NCBI RefSeq assembly: GCF_002298975.1
Contig: NZ_DBMV01000019.1
Span: 39,347-103,346, forward strand
Direction: 5' to 3'
Length of the DNA: 64,000 bases
Origin: Ralstonia sp. UBA689
Lineage (GTDB): Bacteria > Pseudomonadota > Gammaproteobacteria > Burkholderiales > Burkholderiaceae
Shown: positions 43,750 through 52,324 of the stretch, piece after piece
Layout of the letters: every line of letters begins with the position of its first letter
How positions within the stretch are numbered: the first letter of the stretch is position 1
Translations under genes and position numbers: made by a program
The notes under the pieces: model-generated
What the model saw: only the letters and a program-made list of their open reading frames with translations
What the model was told of the DNA's origin: nothing
The model's database searches: none

Positions 43750-45396
43750 ATGAACTGGAGCACGCACGACGTCACAAACGTGGTGACGGAGTTGCAAGAC
43801 TATAACCTCTACACCACCGACCACGCGCTGCAGGAGGCGGTGCGGCGGGGAGGCGGCGCGGCGCACGAGGCCGAGCTGGCCAGCTATGGCGCGCGCCTGG
43901 GCAGCGCAGAGACCATCCGCATGGCCGAAGAGGCCAACCACTTCAAGCCCGAGCTGCACACCTTCGACCGTCAGGGCCGCCGCATCGATCGCGTCGAGTT
44001 TCACCCGAGCTGGCACGGCGTGATGCGGATGGCGCGTGAGCAGAACCTGGTGACGCAGCCGTTTTCCGATCCGCGCCCCGGCGCCTGGGCGGCGTATGCG
44101 GCGGGGTTCTCCATGCACGGCCAGATCGAGGCCGGATCGCAGTGCCCGAACTCCATGACCTTCGCCTGCATTCCGGTGTTGCAGCGCGAACCCGAATTGT
44201 TTGCTGCACTTGCGCCCAAGCTGTACTCGCGCACCTACGATGCGCGCGATATTCCGCTGGAGCAGAAGGATTCCATCCTGGTCGGCATGGGCATGACCGA
44301 GAAGCAGGGCGGCTCCGACGTACGCGCCAACACCACGCGCGCCGAACCTGTGCGCGGCGAAGGTCGCGGCGGCGAATACGAGATCACCGGCCACAAGTGG
44401 TTCTTTTCCGCGCCGATGTGCGACGCGCACCTGGTGGTGGCGCGCACTGAGAGCGGTCCGGCGTGCTTCTTCGTGCCGCGCTACCGGCCCGACGGCACGA
44501 AGAATGCGGTGTACATCCAGCGCCTGAAAGACAAGGTCGGCAACCGCTCCAACTCCAGCAGCGAAGTCGAGTTCCAGGGCGCGTGGGGCCGCATGATCGG
44601 CGAAGAAGGGCGCGGTATTCCGACCATCATCGAAATGGCGACCTTCACCCGGCTGAACTGCGTGATGGGCAGCACGGGGCTGATCCGCCAGTGCCTGGTG
44701 CAGGCGATGCACCACACCAGCAAGCGCCACGCCTTCGGCAAGCGCCTGATTGAACAGCCGCTGATGCGCAACGTGCTGGCTGATATGGCGCTGGAGTCTG
44801 AAGCTGCGACCCAAATGATGATGTGCCTGACCGAGGCGTTCGCACGCGCCGATGAAGACCCGCTGCAGCGCGCCTACAAGCGCATCGTCACGCCGGCCGC
44901 CAAGTTCTGGCTGGCCAAGCGCAGCATCGAGCTGTCCGGCGAGGCGATGGAGGTGTTCGGCGGCAACGGCTACATGGACGAAGGCCCGATGGGCCGTCTG
45001 TACCGTGAGGCGCCGGTCATCTCGATCTGGGAGGGCTCGGGCAACGTTATGGCGCTCGACATGATGCGCGCCATCAGCCGCGAGCCCCAGGCCATGCAGG
45101 CATTGCTGGACGACCTGGCGCCGTTCTGCCAGAGCGACGCGCGCCTGCGCGAGCCGGCTGCCGCGCTGACGGCAGGGCTGCGCACGCAGGGTGACGCGTC
45201 GGAATGGCTGGCACGCCGCCACGCGCAGCAACTGGTCTTGCTGGTGCAGGCGCGCCTGCTGCGCGAGCACGCGCCCGCAGCGATGGCCGACGCCTTCATC
45301 GCCAGCCGCTTCGACGGCCAATGGGGCCGCGTGTTCGGCCTGCTGCCGGACGGCATCGACCATGCTGCCATCCTGGAACGCGCCTGGCCGATGTGA
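43750..45396 (+). CDS. aidB: acyl-CoA dehydrogenase, AidB-like (isovaleryl-CoA dehydrogenase type)
   Basis: This 548-aa FAD enzyme has the three-part acyl-CoA dehydrogenase layout plus an extra C-terminal domain, as in AidB. Motifs are GMGMTEKQGGSDVRANTT, ITGHKWFFSAPMCDAHLVVA and the flavin and catalytic region SGEAMEVFGGNGYMDEGPMGRLYREAPV, ending WEGSGNVMALDMMRA. Length is near E. coli AidB (541 aa). AidB is linked to alkylation-damage protection and can bind DNA; relatives may oxidise branched acyl-CoAs. Next to an acyl-CoA synthetase and TetR repressor, a catabolic role is likely. Confidence 0.92.
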   Translation: MNWSTHDVTNVVTELQDYNLYTTDHALQEAVRRGGGAAHEAELASYGARLGSAETIRMAEEANHFKPELHTFDRQGRRIDRVEFHPSWHGVMRMAREQNLVTQPFSDPRPGAWAAYAAGFSMHGQIEAGSQCPNSMTFACIPVLQREPELFAALAPKLYSRTYDARDIPLEQKDSILVGMGMTEKQGGSDVRANTTRAEPVRGEGRGGEYEITGHKWFFSAPMCDAHLVVARTESGPACFFVPRYRPDGTKNAVYIQRLKDKVGNRSNSSSEVEFQGAWGRMIGEEGRGIPTIIEMATFTRLNCVMGSTGLIRQCLVQAMHHTSKRHAFGKRLIEQPLMRNVLADMALESEAATQMMMCLTEAFARADEDPLQRAYKRIVTPAAKFWLAKRSIELSGEAMEVFGGNGYMDEGPMGRLYREAPVISIWEGSGNVMALDMMRAISREPQAMQALLDDLAPFCQSDARLREPAAALTAGLRTQGDASEWLARRHAQQLVLLVQARLLREHAPAAMADAFIASRFDGQWGRVFGLLPDGIDHAAILERAWPM

Positions 45397-45478
45397 GCCA
45401 CACCGCGCGGCGGCCCCAGTGCCCCCCCGCCGCCGCGCGTGACAACAAGACTGGTTGATTTGCTGGAGACGCCCCGCC

Positions 45479-46984
45479 ATGAACATCGTTGCGCTGCTGG
45501 ACAGCAACGTTCGCAAAAATCCGGACAAACCGTTCCTCCGCTACGCCGGCCAGTCAATCACCTATGCCGATATGGACGCGCAGTCGCGTCGCGCCGCCAC
45601 GGTGTTCGCCTTGCACGGCGTGCAGGCGGGCGACCGGGTCGCGGCCATGTGTTTCAATACGCCGGGTTTCGTGGCGGCGATGCTGGGTGCTTGGCGCCTG
45701 GGCGCAGTCGTGGTGCCTATCAACCACAAGATGCAGGCACCGGAGGTGGACTACATCCTCGCGCATGCCGGTGTAAAGCTGTGTCTGTTCGATGGCGCAT
45801 TGGCGCCGGTTGTCTCGCGCCTCCAAACGCCTGTCGCATTGCTGAGCACGGAGACTGCACCGGACGGGTTTGCCTCGTTTGATGCGCTGCTGGCATCGGC
45901 CGCGCCGCATGACGCACCGCCTCCGGCCGACGACGCACTGGCCGAGATTCTCTACACCTCCGGCACCACCGGCCGCCCCAAGGGTTGCCTGCTGAGCCAC
46001 CGCAGTGTGTGCGTTGCCGCCATGACCTCGGCACTGGCGCTGTCCATGCACCGTGACGAGCGCACCCTGATGGCGATGCCTCTGTGGCATTCGTCGCCGC
46101 TCAACAACTGGATGCTCGGCACGCTGTATGTGGGCGGCACGGTCATTCTGCTGCGCGAATACCACCCGCTGCATTTCCTGCAGGCCGCGCAGGACGAACG
46201 CGCTACGCTGTACTTCGGTGCGCCGGTGTCGTATCTGCTGCCGCTGCAGATGAAGATCGACGTGGCGGCGTTCGACCTGAGCTCGGTCCGTGCGTGGATC
46301 TACGGCGGCGGCCCCATCGGCGCCGGTACCGCACGGCAGCTCGCCGCGCTCTACCGCAGCGACCGCTTCTACCAAGTTTTCGGCATGACCGAAACCGGCC
46401 CCTCCGGCACCGTGCTGTATCCGGAAGAGCAGATCGCCAAGGCCGGATCGATCGGTCGCGTGGCCACGCCCGGCGTGGATATGCGTGTGGTCTGCGCGGA
46501 CGGTGCCGATGCCGGCCCCGGCGAGATCGGCGAGATCTGGCTCAAGGCCGATTCCACCATGCAGGGCTATCTGGACAACGACGCGGCCACGCGCGAAGTC
46601 CTGCGCGATGGTTGGTACCGCAGCGGCGATCTGGCCCGACGCGACGCCGACGGCTTTCTGTTCGTGGTCGATCGCACCAAGGACATGATCGTTACCGGTG
46701 GCGAGAACGTCTATTCCAAGGAGGTGGAGGACGTGCTGGCAGCGCACCCCGACATCCAGGACGCCGCCGTGATCGGACGCCCGCACGATCAATGGGGAGA
46801 GACCGTGGTGGCCGTGCTGGTGGCCAAGCCCGGCACGCAACCGGACCCGGAAGCCATCAAGGTCTTCGTCGCTGAGCGCTTGGCGCGCTACAAGGTGCCG
46901 CGCGACTTCGTGATGCGCGACGCGCTGCCGCGCACACCTACCGGCAAGCTGATGAAGCACGTGCTGCGGTCGGACGTGGCCTAG
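45479..46984 (+). CDS. acyl-CoA synthetase (AMP-forming, class I adenylate-forming enzyme)
   Basis: This 501-aa enzyme activates a carboxylic acid to acyl-CoA through an acyl-AMP. The phosphate-binding loop YTSGTTGRPKGCLLSH is near residue 160, YQVFGMTETGPSG near 300, GWYRSGDLARRDADGF near 380 and the C-terminal lysine motif PRTPTGKLMKH at 490. It lies 82 nt after the AidB-like gene on the same strand and would supply its substrate. The chain length or structure of the acid is unknown. Confidence 0.92.
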   Translation: MNIVALLDSNVRKNPDKPFLRYAGQSITYADMDAQSRRAATVFALHGVQAGDRVAAMCFNTPGFVAAMLGAWRLGAVVVPINHKMQAPEVDYILAHAGVKLCLFDGALAPVVSRLQTPVALLSTETAPDGFASFDALLASAAPHDAPPPADDALAEILYTSGTTGRPKGCLLSHRSVCVAAMTSALALSMHRDERTLMAMPLWHSSPLNNWMLGTLYVGGTVILLREYHPLHFLQAAQDERATLYFGAPVSYLLPLQMKIDVAAFDLSSVRAWIYGGGPIGAGTARQLAALYRSDRFYQVFGMTETGPSGTVLYPEEQIAKAGSIGRVATPGVDMRVVCADGADAGPGEIGEIWLKADSTMQGYLDNDAATREVLRDGWYRSGDLARRDADGFLFVVDRTKDMIVTGGENVYSKEVEDVLAAHPDIQDAAVIGRPHDQWGETVVAVLVAKPGTQPDPEAIKVFVAERLARYKVPRDFVMRDALPRTPTGKLMKHVLRSDVA

Positions 46985-47000
46985 CGCAGCGGCTGGCCGC

Positions 47001-48101
47001 TCAGTCCATCGTGTCGAACGCCGCTTTCAGCGCGTCCAGCTTGTAGGGGATGCCACTCGGGTGGCCGGGTGCCTGGGCGGCACGGGCCGTCAACTGCGCG
47101 CGCAGGTCCGCCAGATAGTTGGCGCGGTGCTTGCGCAGGACGTAATCGCGAAAGTTGCTCTGCTCGAGTGCCCGCCAGGCTTCCTGACGCGCCGCATCCG
47201 AGCGTGCGCGCGCCGCCTCCAGCGCGATGGTATCGGGCAGTGCGCTGGCGTCAGTCATCCGCTCGTAACCGTAGCGCGCCATCTCGTCTTTCGTCAGCGT
47301 TTCGATGAGCACAATTTCCTCCATCGAAAGCTGCTGACGGAACTTGTCGATGTTGGCGGCGATGGGCGCAAAGCAGTTGGACGTCCACAGCGCGGAGAGC
47401 TGCGAAATCTGCCGCGCCTCGGGCGAGCGCGAGACATCGAGCATCTGCGGCAGGAAGTCGATCCCGAGAAAGGCGCATACGCGGCGCAGCGTGGTTTCCT
47501 GGTCGGTCAGGAAATCTTCATAGCGGAGGGTGAGCGTGCGCTCGGGGTGCTTGGCGATGAGCGCGTTGGCAGCGCGGTGCGCGGCCACCCAGGTTTGCGT
47601 GTTCAGCAGCGTGTCGAAGTCGTGGATGATGGCGCGGTTCATCGATGCCACTTGCGCACGCGGGTCGCGCACCACGTTCAGGAAACGCATGTCTGGGAGC
47701 AGCGCCATCAGCTCATCGGCGTAATGCACGCTGTCGAGCGATTTGTCCATCACCACGCGCGCACCGTGTTGCGTGCCGGCGCGCAGCAGCAGTTCCCACA
47801 CCACGCGGTGCACGCTGTGCGGCTCGTCGCGCAGGGCTTCGAAAATCTCCACCGGGTCGAACACCACGCCCGGCCACTTGACCATGCTGGCCGCCTGTAG
47901 ACCGATCACGTCGGTGACGAGGCGGAAATAGGCGCGGTCGTCCTGCAGATTGCCGTACAGCGGCACCAGCGGCATGAAGTCGACAATGTGCAGCGGATAG
48001 GGCGCGTAGAACGCCGGGTTGAAGTTCAGGCGCAGGCGCAGCGCGTGGCTGCCGCAGCGGCGCAGCGGGATCATCAGGACGGGGAGTGGGCGGGCGGTCA
48101 T
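47001..48101 (-). CDS. PAPS-dependent sulfotransferase family protein
   Basis: This 366-aa protein starts with MIPLRRCGSHALRLRL, a variant of the 5'-phosphosulfate-binding loop of sulfotransferases. It has the 3'-phosphate region LNVVRDPRAQVASMNR at about residue 140, then LTLRYEDFLTDQETTLRRVCAFLGI, also typical. The C-terminal 100 residues are helical and Arg/Ala-rich. No membrane helix is present. Its start overlaps the APS kinase stop (ATGA), so the sulfate donor and user are made together. The acceptor molecule is unknown; possibilities include a lipid, glycan or small signal. Confidence 0.87.
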   Translation of the reverse strand: MTARPLPVLMIPLRRCGSHALRLRLNFNPAFYAPYPLHIVDFMPLVPLYGNLQDDRAYFRLVTDVIGLQAASMVKWPGVVFDPVEIFEALRDEPHSVHRVVWELLLRAGTQHGARVVMDKSLDSVHYADELMALLPDMRFLNVVRDPRAQVASMNRAIIHDFDTLLNTQTWVAAHRAANALIAKHPERTLTLRYEDFLTDQETTLRRVCAFLGIDFLPQMLDVSRSPEARQISQLSALWTSNCFAPIAANIDKFRQQLSMEEIVLIETLTKDEMARYGYERMTDASALPDTIALEAARARSDAARQEAWRALEQSNFRDYVLRKHRANYLADLRAQLTARAAQAPGHPSGIPYKLDALKAAFDTMD

Positions 48102-48739
48102 CGTGTGGGCTCCGGTTGGCTAGCGTTCAGCCATTGGCTCAGGTGGGCATGCAGCGCGGCGGTGCCGGCCGCCAGCGGCAGGGCGCCGGTGTCGATCTGC
48201 AGCGATGGCGCCATCGGCATCTCGTACGGCGAAGAAACGCCGGTGAACTGCGGAATCAACCCGCCGCGTGCACGGGCATACAGCCCTTTCGGGTCACGCG
48301 CCTCGCACACGCTGAGCGCGGTGCAGACGTGGACTTCCATAAAACGGTCTGCGCCGATGATCGCGCGCGCCATCGCCCGGTCTGCGCGCAGTGGCGAGAT
48401 GAACGCGGTGATCACGATCAGCCCTACGTCGTTCATCAGGCGCGCCACCTCGGCGGCGCGGCGCAGGTTCTCGGTGCGGTCGGCCTCGGTAAAGCCGAGG
48501 TCGTGGTTCAGGTGGTGGCGCAGATTGTCGCCATCGAGCACGGCGCAGGGCTGGCGCGCTTCGTACAGACGCTTCTCCAGCGCGTAGGCGAGGGTGGATT
48601 TGCCCGCGCCGCTCAGGCCGGTCAGCCACAACGTGAGCGGTGCGTGGCCGAACTGGTGGGCGCGTGCGTCGTCGGCCAAGGTGCCGGCATGCCAGTAGAC
48701 ATTGCGGGCGGCGCTGGAAACTGCGGCGGCGGGTTTCAT
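48098..48739 (-). CDS. cysC: adenylylsulfate kinase
   Basis: This 213-aa kinase phosphorylates APS to PAPS. It has the P-loop GLSGAGKST near residue 44, LDGDNLRHHLNHDLGFTEADRTENLRRAAEVA and VITAFISPLRADR, then FMEVHVCTALSVCEARDPKGLYARAR. The length is normal. It overlaps the sulfotransferase gene by four bases and starts 13 nt after the chemoreceptor stop. No sulfate-reduction genes are nearby, so a role in feeding the sulfotransferase is more likely than in cysteine synthesis. Confidence 0.95.
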   Translation of the reverse strand: MKPAAAVSSAARNVYWHAGTLADDARAHQFGHAPLTLWLTGLSGAGKSTLAYALEKRLYEARQPCAVLDGDNLRHHLNHDLGFTEADRTENLRRAAEVARLMNDVGLIVITAFISPLRADRAMARAIIGADRFMEVHVCTALSVCEARDPKGLYARARGGLIPQFTGVSSPYEMPMAPSLQIDTGALPLAAGTAALHAHLSQWLNASQPEPTR

Positions 48740-48752
48740 GGCGGCCTCCGTG

Positions 48753-50393
48753 TCAGGCCGGCAGCTGGGCGGGCCGGCGATAGCCGATGCGCGGTTCCGA
48801 CGCGGCGATCTGCGGCTGGTCGGCCACCTTGAACACGCTCACCACGCGCACGAGCCGGCCGGTCTGCTCGCGCATCGACTCGGCTGCGGCTGCGGCCTCT
48901 TCGACCAGCGCGGCGTTCTGCTGCGTGACTTCGTCCATCTGCGTGATGGCGCGGTGGATCTGGTCGATACCGCCGGCCTGCTCATCGGTGGCGCCCATGA
49001 TCTCCGTCATGATGGCCGTCACGCGCTGGATGCTGGTCACGACGTCGTGCATGGTGGCGCCGGCCTGCTCGACCAGCAGGTTGCCCGAATTCACCTGGCT
49101 GACCGAGTCGCCGATCAACTGCTTGATCTCCTTGGCCGCCGACGCCGAGCGCTGCGCCAGCCCACGCACCTCGCTGGCCACCACGGCAAAGCCGGCGCCC
49201 TGTTCGCCGGCGCGCGCGGCTTCCACTGCCGCGTTGAGCGCAAGGATGTTGGTCTGGAAGGCAATGCTGTCGATCACGCTGATGATCTCGCTCACCTTGC
49301 GTGCCGATGCGCTGATCGCGCCCATGGTGTCGACCACCCGTGCCACCACCGCGCCGCCCTGCGTGGCCACATCGGCCGCCGTGGTGGCGAGCTGGTTGGC
49401 GTGCCGCGCGTGTTCGGCGTTCTGCTTGACGGTGGCGTTGAGTTCTTCCATCGAGGCGGCGCACTCTTCCAGCGCGGAAGCCTGTTCCTGCGTGCGCGTG
49501 GACAGATCGAAGTTGCCGCTGGCGATCTGCTCGGACGCGGTGGCCAGCGTGTCGGTGCTGGTGTGCACCTGCTCGGCAATCGCGGCCAGGCTGTCGCGCA
49601 TGCGCTTCATGGCGTGCATCAGGCTCGCCTGGTTGTCGTTGCGCGTATGGATGGCGACAGCCAGGTTGCCACCGGCAATTTGCCCGGCAATCTCGGCCAC
49701 GGTGCTGGGCTCGCCACCGAGCTTGCGGATCAGCCCGCGGGTGATGAGCGCGCTGGCCACCAGGCTGGCCAGCAGCGCCAGGCCACTGAGCACCAGCAGC
49801 CAGTTGCGGCTTTCGATATAGCTGGCCTTGGCTTTGACGGTGTTCTCATCGTTGAGCCTGTCTTCAAAAGCCTGCAGCTTGGCCAGCAGATCCCACCAGT
49901 CGCGTTGCACCGGGCGGAACTCGAAGCGCAGCAACCTGTAGGCATCATCCTTGTGTCCGGCCGCGATCAGCGCCTTGGTGCGTGCGATAAATGGGGCGGC
50001 CAGTTCGGCTTGGTGCTTGATTTGCGTGAAGAGCGTTTTTTCGTCCGCCGTGGTATCCGGCAGCGTCTCGAACATGCGGCCGAGCCGGCTTTCAGTCTCT
50101 GCGTATAGGCGTTCCTGATTCTCGATGCGGTTCAGTTCGATCTGTATTTCATCGCGCTGCTCCAGCAGCACGATATTGCGAAAGGCCAGGGCGCGTTCGG
50201 TCACGCTGTTGTGCATTTTGGCCGCCAGCTTGGCTTCCACGGCGTTGATTTCCGTGGTTCCCTCTAACAGCCGTCGAAAATCGGACAAGCGGTGCAAGCT
50301 GAATATCGTGAGAAGCACAAGCAGGCCCATCGTCAGGCCGAATCCCAACGTCAGTTGGGCGGCCACTTTCATTCGCGAAAAACGCATGATCAT
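48753..50393 (-). CDS. methyl-accepting chemotaxis protein
   Basis: This is a 546-aa transmembrane chemoreceptor. Two membrane helices (VAAQLTLGFGLTMGLLVLLTI near 12-30 and WLLVLSGLALLASLVASALI near 190-210) flank a four-helix-bundle sensor. A HAMP domain follows (RGLIRKLGGEPSTVAEIAGQIAGG), then the signalling coiled coil with the tip NAAVEAARAGEQGAGFAVVASEVR. Methylation helices are Glu/Gln/Ala-rich (TQEQASALEECAASMEEL). The C-terminus has no CheR-docking pentapeptide. An ATG two codons further in (50387) is an alternative start. Its stop lies 13 nt before cysC, hinting at one transcript. Confidence 0.95.
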   Translation of the reverse strand: MIMRFSRMKVAAQLTLGFGLTMGLLVLLTIFSLHRLSDFRRLLEGTTEINAVEAKLAAKMHNSVTERALAFRNIVLLEQRDEIQIELNRIENQERLYAETESRLGRMFETLPDTTADEKTLFTQIKHQAELAAPFIARTKALIAAGHKDDAYRLLRFEFRPVQRDWWDLLAKLQAFEDRLNDENTVKAKASYIESRNWLLVLSGLALLASLVASALITRGLIRKLGGEPSTVAEIAGQIAGGNLAVAIHTRNDNQASLMHAMKRMRDSLAAIAEQVHTSTDTLATASEQIASGNFDLSTRTQEQASALEECAASMEELNATVKQNAEHARHANQLATTAADVATQGGAVVARVVDTMGAISASARKVSEIISVIDSIAFQTNILALNAAVEAARAGEQGAGFAVVASEVRGLAQRSASAAKEIKQLIGDSVSQVNSGNLLVEQAGATMHDVVTSIQRVTAIMTEIMGATDEQAGGIDQIHRAITQMDEVTQQNAALVEEAAAAAESMREQTGRLVRVVSVFKVADQPQIAASEPRIGYRRPAQLPA

Positions 50394-50600
50394 CCCCGTC
50401 GCGGTCCATAACGATTGCTGTAACGAACGGTCCGGCGGGAGCTTGAGTGGTCTAAATCGAATTCCCGAATATCAATATCCGCGCGTCGAATGGAGATCAC
50501 AAAATGGCGCGCTGGATAAATATTTTATTTTCAGCAGATATGAATCTTGTGAAATGACTTGTATTGAATTGCGCGAAACATAAGCGTTTTGCGCAAACAA

Positions 50601-50629
50601 AAACGCCCGGTCAAAGCCGGGCGTTTTTT
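50601..50629. terminator. bidirectional terminator
   Basis: AAACGCCCGG and CCGGGCGTTT pair over 10 bp with a 6-nt loop, with T-rich tracts on both sides. It ends the leftward GNAT gene (stop at 50648). Confidence 0.88.
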
Positions 50630-50647
50630 ATCTGGGGTGCTGCGCAA

Positions 50648-51343
50648 TCAGACCGTGCGTTTGAGCGGCACCAGCGAGCGCCAGAAGCGCTGGCCGAAGC
50701 GACGCACATCGCGCAGGTTGCGCTTGAGCAGGTAGTCGAGGTCGGCCACCTGTTCGTCGATGGCTTCCGTCAGCAGGCTCACCGTATCGGCGGGTGGCAG
50801 CTCCAGGTAGGCATCGGCTTCACCATATGCATATTGCACGCGCATGCCGGCCTTCTTGGCGATGTGCATCATGGCCGCGTTGCGCGACAGGCAGTGCATG
50901 TACAGCGTGCGCACCTTGGTGTTGCGGCCGTGGATGGCGGCACGCTGGAACAGCGCACTGCCCACGCCCTTGCCGCGCGCCGATTCCGACACCGACACGC
51001 CGAACTCCGCCACGCGGCCCTGCGGGTTGTCGCGCAGGTAGGCGAGGTGACCAACGCCGATCAGCGTCAGGCGCTCGTCATACACGCCGAAGACCTTGTC
51101 GTGGTCAAAGTCGATGCTGTCGACGTACGCTTCGATGACGTGATCGCCCACCACCTGGCCGAAACGCAGCAGGCGGTCTTCCTGGCCCAGAGCGAGCAGG
51201 TGTTTGAGCAGGCGCGACCGATGGTGCACAGCAAGCTCGCGCACCAGCACGGTGGAGCGCGGCGCGCCTTGCGCCGCTTCCGTCTTGTCGATGTCGTCCT
51301 GAGTGACGACGCCGATGGCCTTGCTCAGTTCGAGCGGGTTCAC
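50648..51343 (-). CDS. GNAT-family N-acetyltransferase
   Basis: This 231-aa protein has the acetyl-CoA-binding motif SESARGKGVGSALFQRAAIHGR near residue 125 and the next strand-helix TLYMHCLSRNAAMMHIAKKAGM. The N-terminal part contains VTVLVRELAVHHRSRLLKHLLAL-like helices. A GTG start at 51343 is chosen because AGGAA precedes it at good spacing; the frame stays open to 51457 without family similarity. The acceptor is unknown. It is monocistronic with its own promoter region. Confidence 0.88.
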   Translation of the reverse strand: MNPLELSKAIGVVTQDDIDKTEAAQGAPRSTVLVRELAVHHRSRLLKHLLALGQEDRLLRFGQVVGDHVIEAYVDSIDFDHDKVFGVYDERLTLIGVGHLAYLRDNPQGRVAEFGVSVSESARGKGVGSALFQRAAIHGRNTKVRTLYMHCLSRNAAMMHIAKKAGMRVQYAYGEADAYLELPPADTVSLLTEAIDEQVADLDYLLKRNLRDVRRFGQRFWRSLVPLKRTV

Positions 51344-51745
51344 GGCAACGTTTCCTATTCTGTGGGCGCCCCTTTCGTGGGGGCGGCGAGGTGATGAATC
51401 GAAGAGGCGGGTGGCCTCTCCGGCACACGCAATCGGATGCAATCGTGTGTTGTGCAATGCACCATATTATTGTAGTGCAATCAGGGATTTCCCGTAAGGC
51501 TGGTGTCAGTCTTCTGCCAGGATTTCCCGACAAACCATTGATTTATCGCAGTCGAGTGCGGCTTCCAGGGTTGTGGTACGTCAACAACGTGTGATGCTGC
51601 GTTGCGCAAAAAGCGAGAGATGGGGCGCTTTGCAAAGCGGGTGTGCCGATTTGTTCACTCGAAAATCCCGCGGCCTCTTCGTGACGCCGCTCCACGATAG
51701 CCGTGCGAAGATGCGCGTTCAAGACGCCCCGCCTCCTGATTTTCC
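51344..51745. other. intergenic region, 402 bp, with a candidate operator
   Basis: This divergent gap between the GNAT gene and kefF holds an AT-rich stretch at 51451-51480. TGCAC (51458-51462) and GTGCA (51475-51479) are inverted copies 12 nt apart, overlapping a further TGTGCA word. This probably marks the GNAT promoter. Nothing coding was seen in the gap. Confidence 0.4.
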
Positions 51746-52294
51746 ATGACGCCCTCGCGCATTCTTGTGATCTACGCGCATCTTGCGCCGCGCCGTTCAC
51801 GCGCCAACAAGCCGCTTGCGCGTACGTTGGCCAGCCTGCCCGGCGTGGCCATGCACGACCTGTATTGGCATTACCCCGATTTCGATATCGACGTGCGTGC
51901 CGAGCAGGAGGCGATGGAGGCGGCAGAGCTGATTGTTTTGCAGTTTCCGGTGCAGTGGTACGCCACGCCGTCGCTGCTCAAGGAATGGCTGGATGTGGTG
52001 CTTGAAATGGGCTGGGCGTACGGGCCCGGCGGGACCGCGCTGCGCGGCAAGCACCTGATGGTGCTGGCCACCACCGGCGGCCGCGCCCATGCTTACAGCG
52101 AAGCCGGCATCCACGGGCACACCTTCGATATGTTCCTGCTGCCGCTGCAGCAGACCGCTGCGCTGTGCGGCATGCAGTGGCAGCCGCCGCACGTGTTGCA
52201 CGATGCAGACGATGCGTCACCCGAGGTGATCGACGCCCATATCGCCCAGGTGCGCGCTGCGTTGCAGCCTTGGCTGGCACCAGTGCCGGCCTGA
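51746..52294 (+). CDS. kefF: NAD(P)H oxidoreductase, KefF-type ancillary protein
   Basis: This 182-aa flavodoxin-like quinone oxidoreductase is the cytoplasmic activator of KefC. It has ILVIYAHLAPRRSRANKPL (FMN phosphate loop), FPVQWYATPSLLKEWLDVVLEMGWAYG and LMVLATTGGRAHAYSEAG, all family hallmarks. It lies 30 nt before the antiporter gene on the same strand, the standard kefF-kefC order. It would respond to electrophile stress with glutathione. Confidence 0.92.
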   Translation: MTPSRILVIYAHLAPRRSRANKPLARTLASLPGVAMHDLYWHYPDFDIDVRAEQEAMEAAELIVLQFPVQWYATPSLLKEWLDVVLEMGWAYGPGGTALRGKHLMVLATTGGRAHAYSEAGIHGHTFDMFLLPLQQTAALCGMQWQPPHVLHDADDASPEVIDAHIAQVRAALQPWLAPVPA

Positions 52295-52324
52295 CGTTCG
52301 CGATTCTCCGCTCCTTCCTCGCCC

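Noticed and set aside
50504..50557. 17-codon frame in the AT-rich gap upstream of the MCP gene
   Set aside because: Too short, no ribosome-binding site, and likely promoter DNA.
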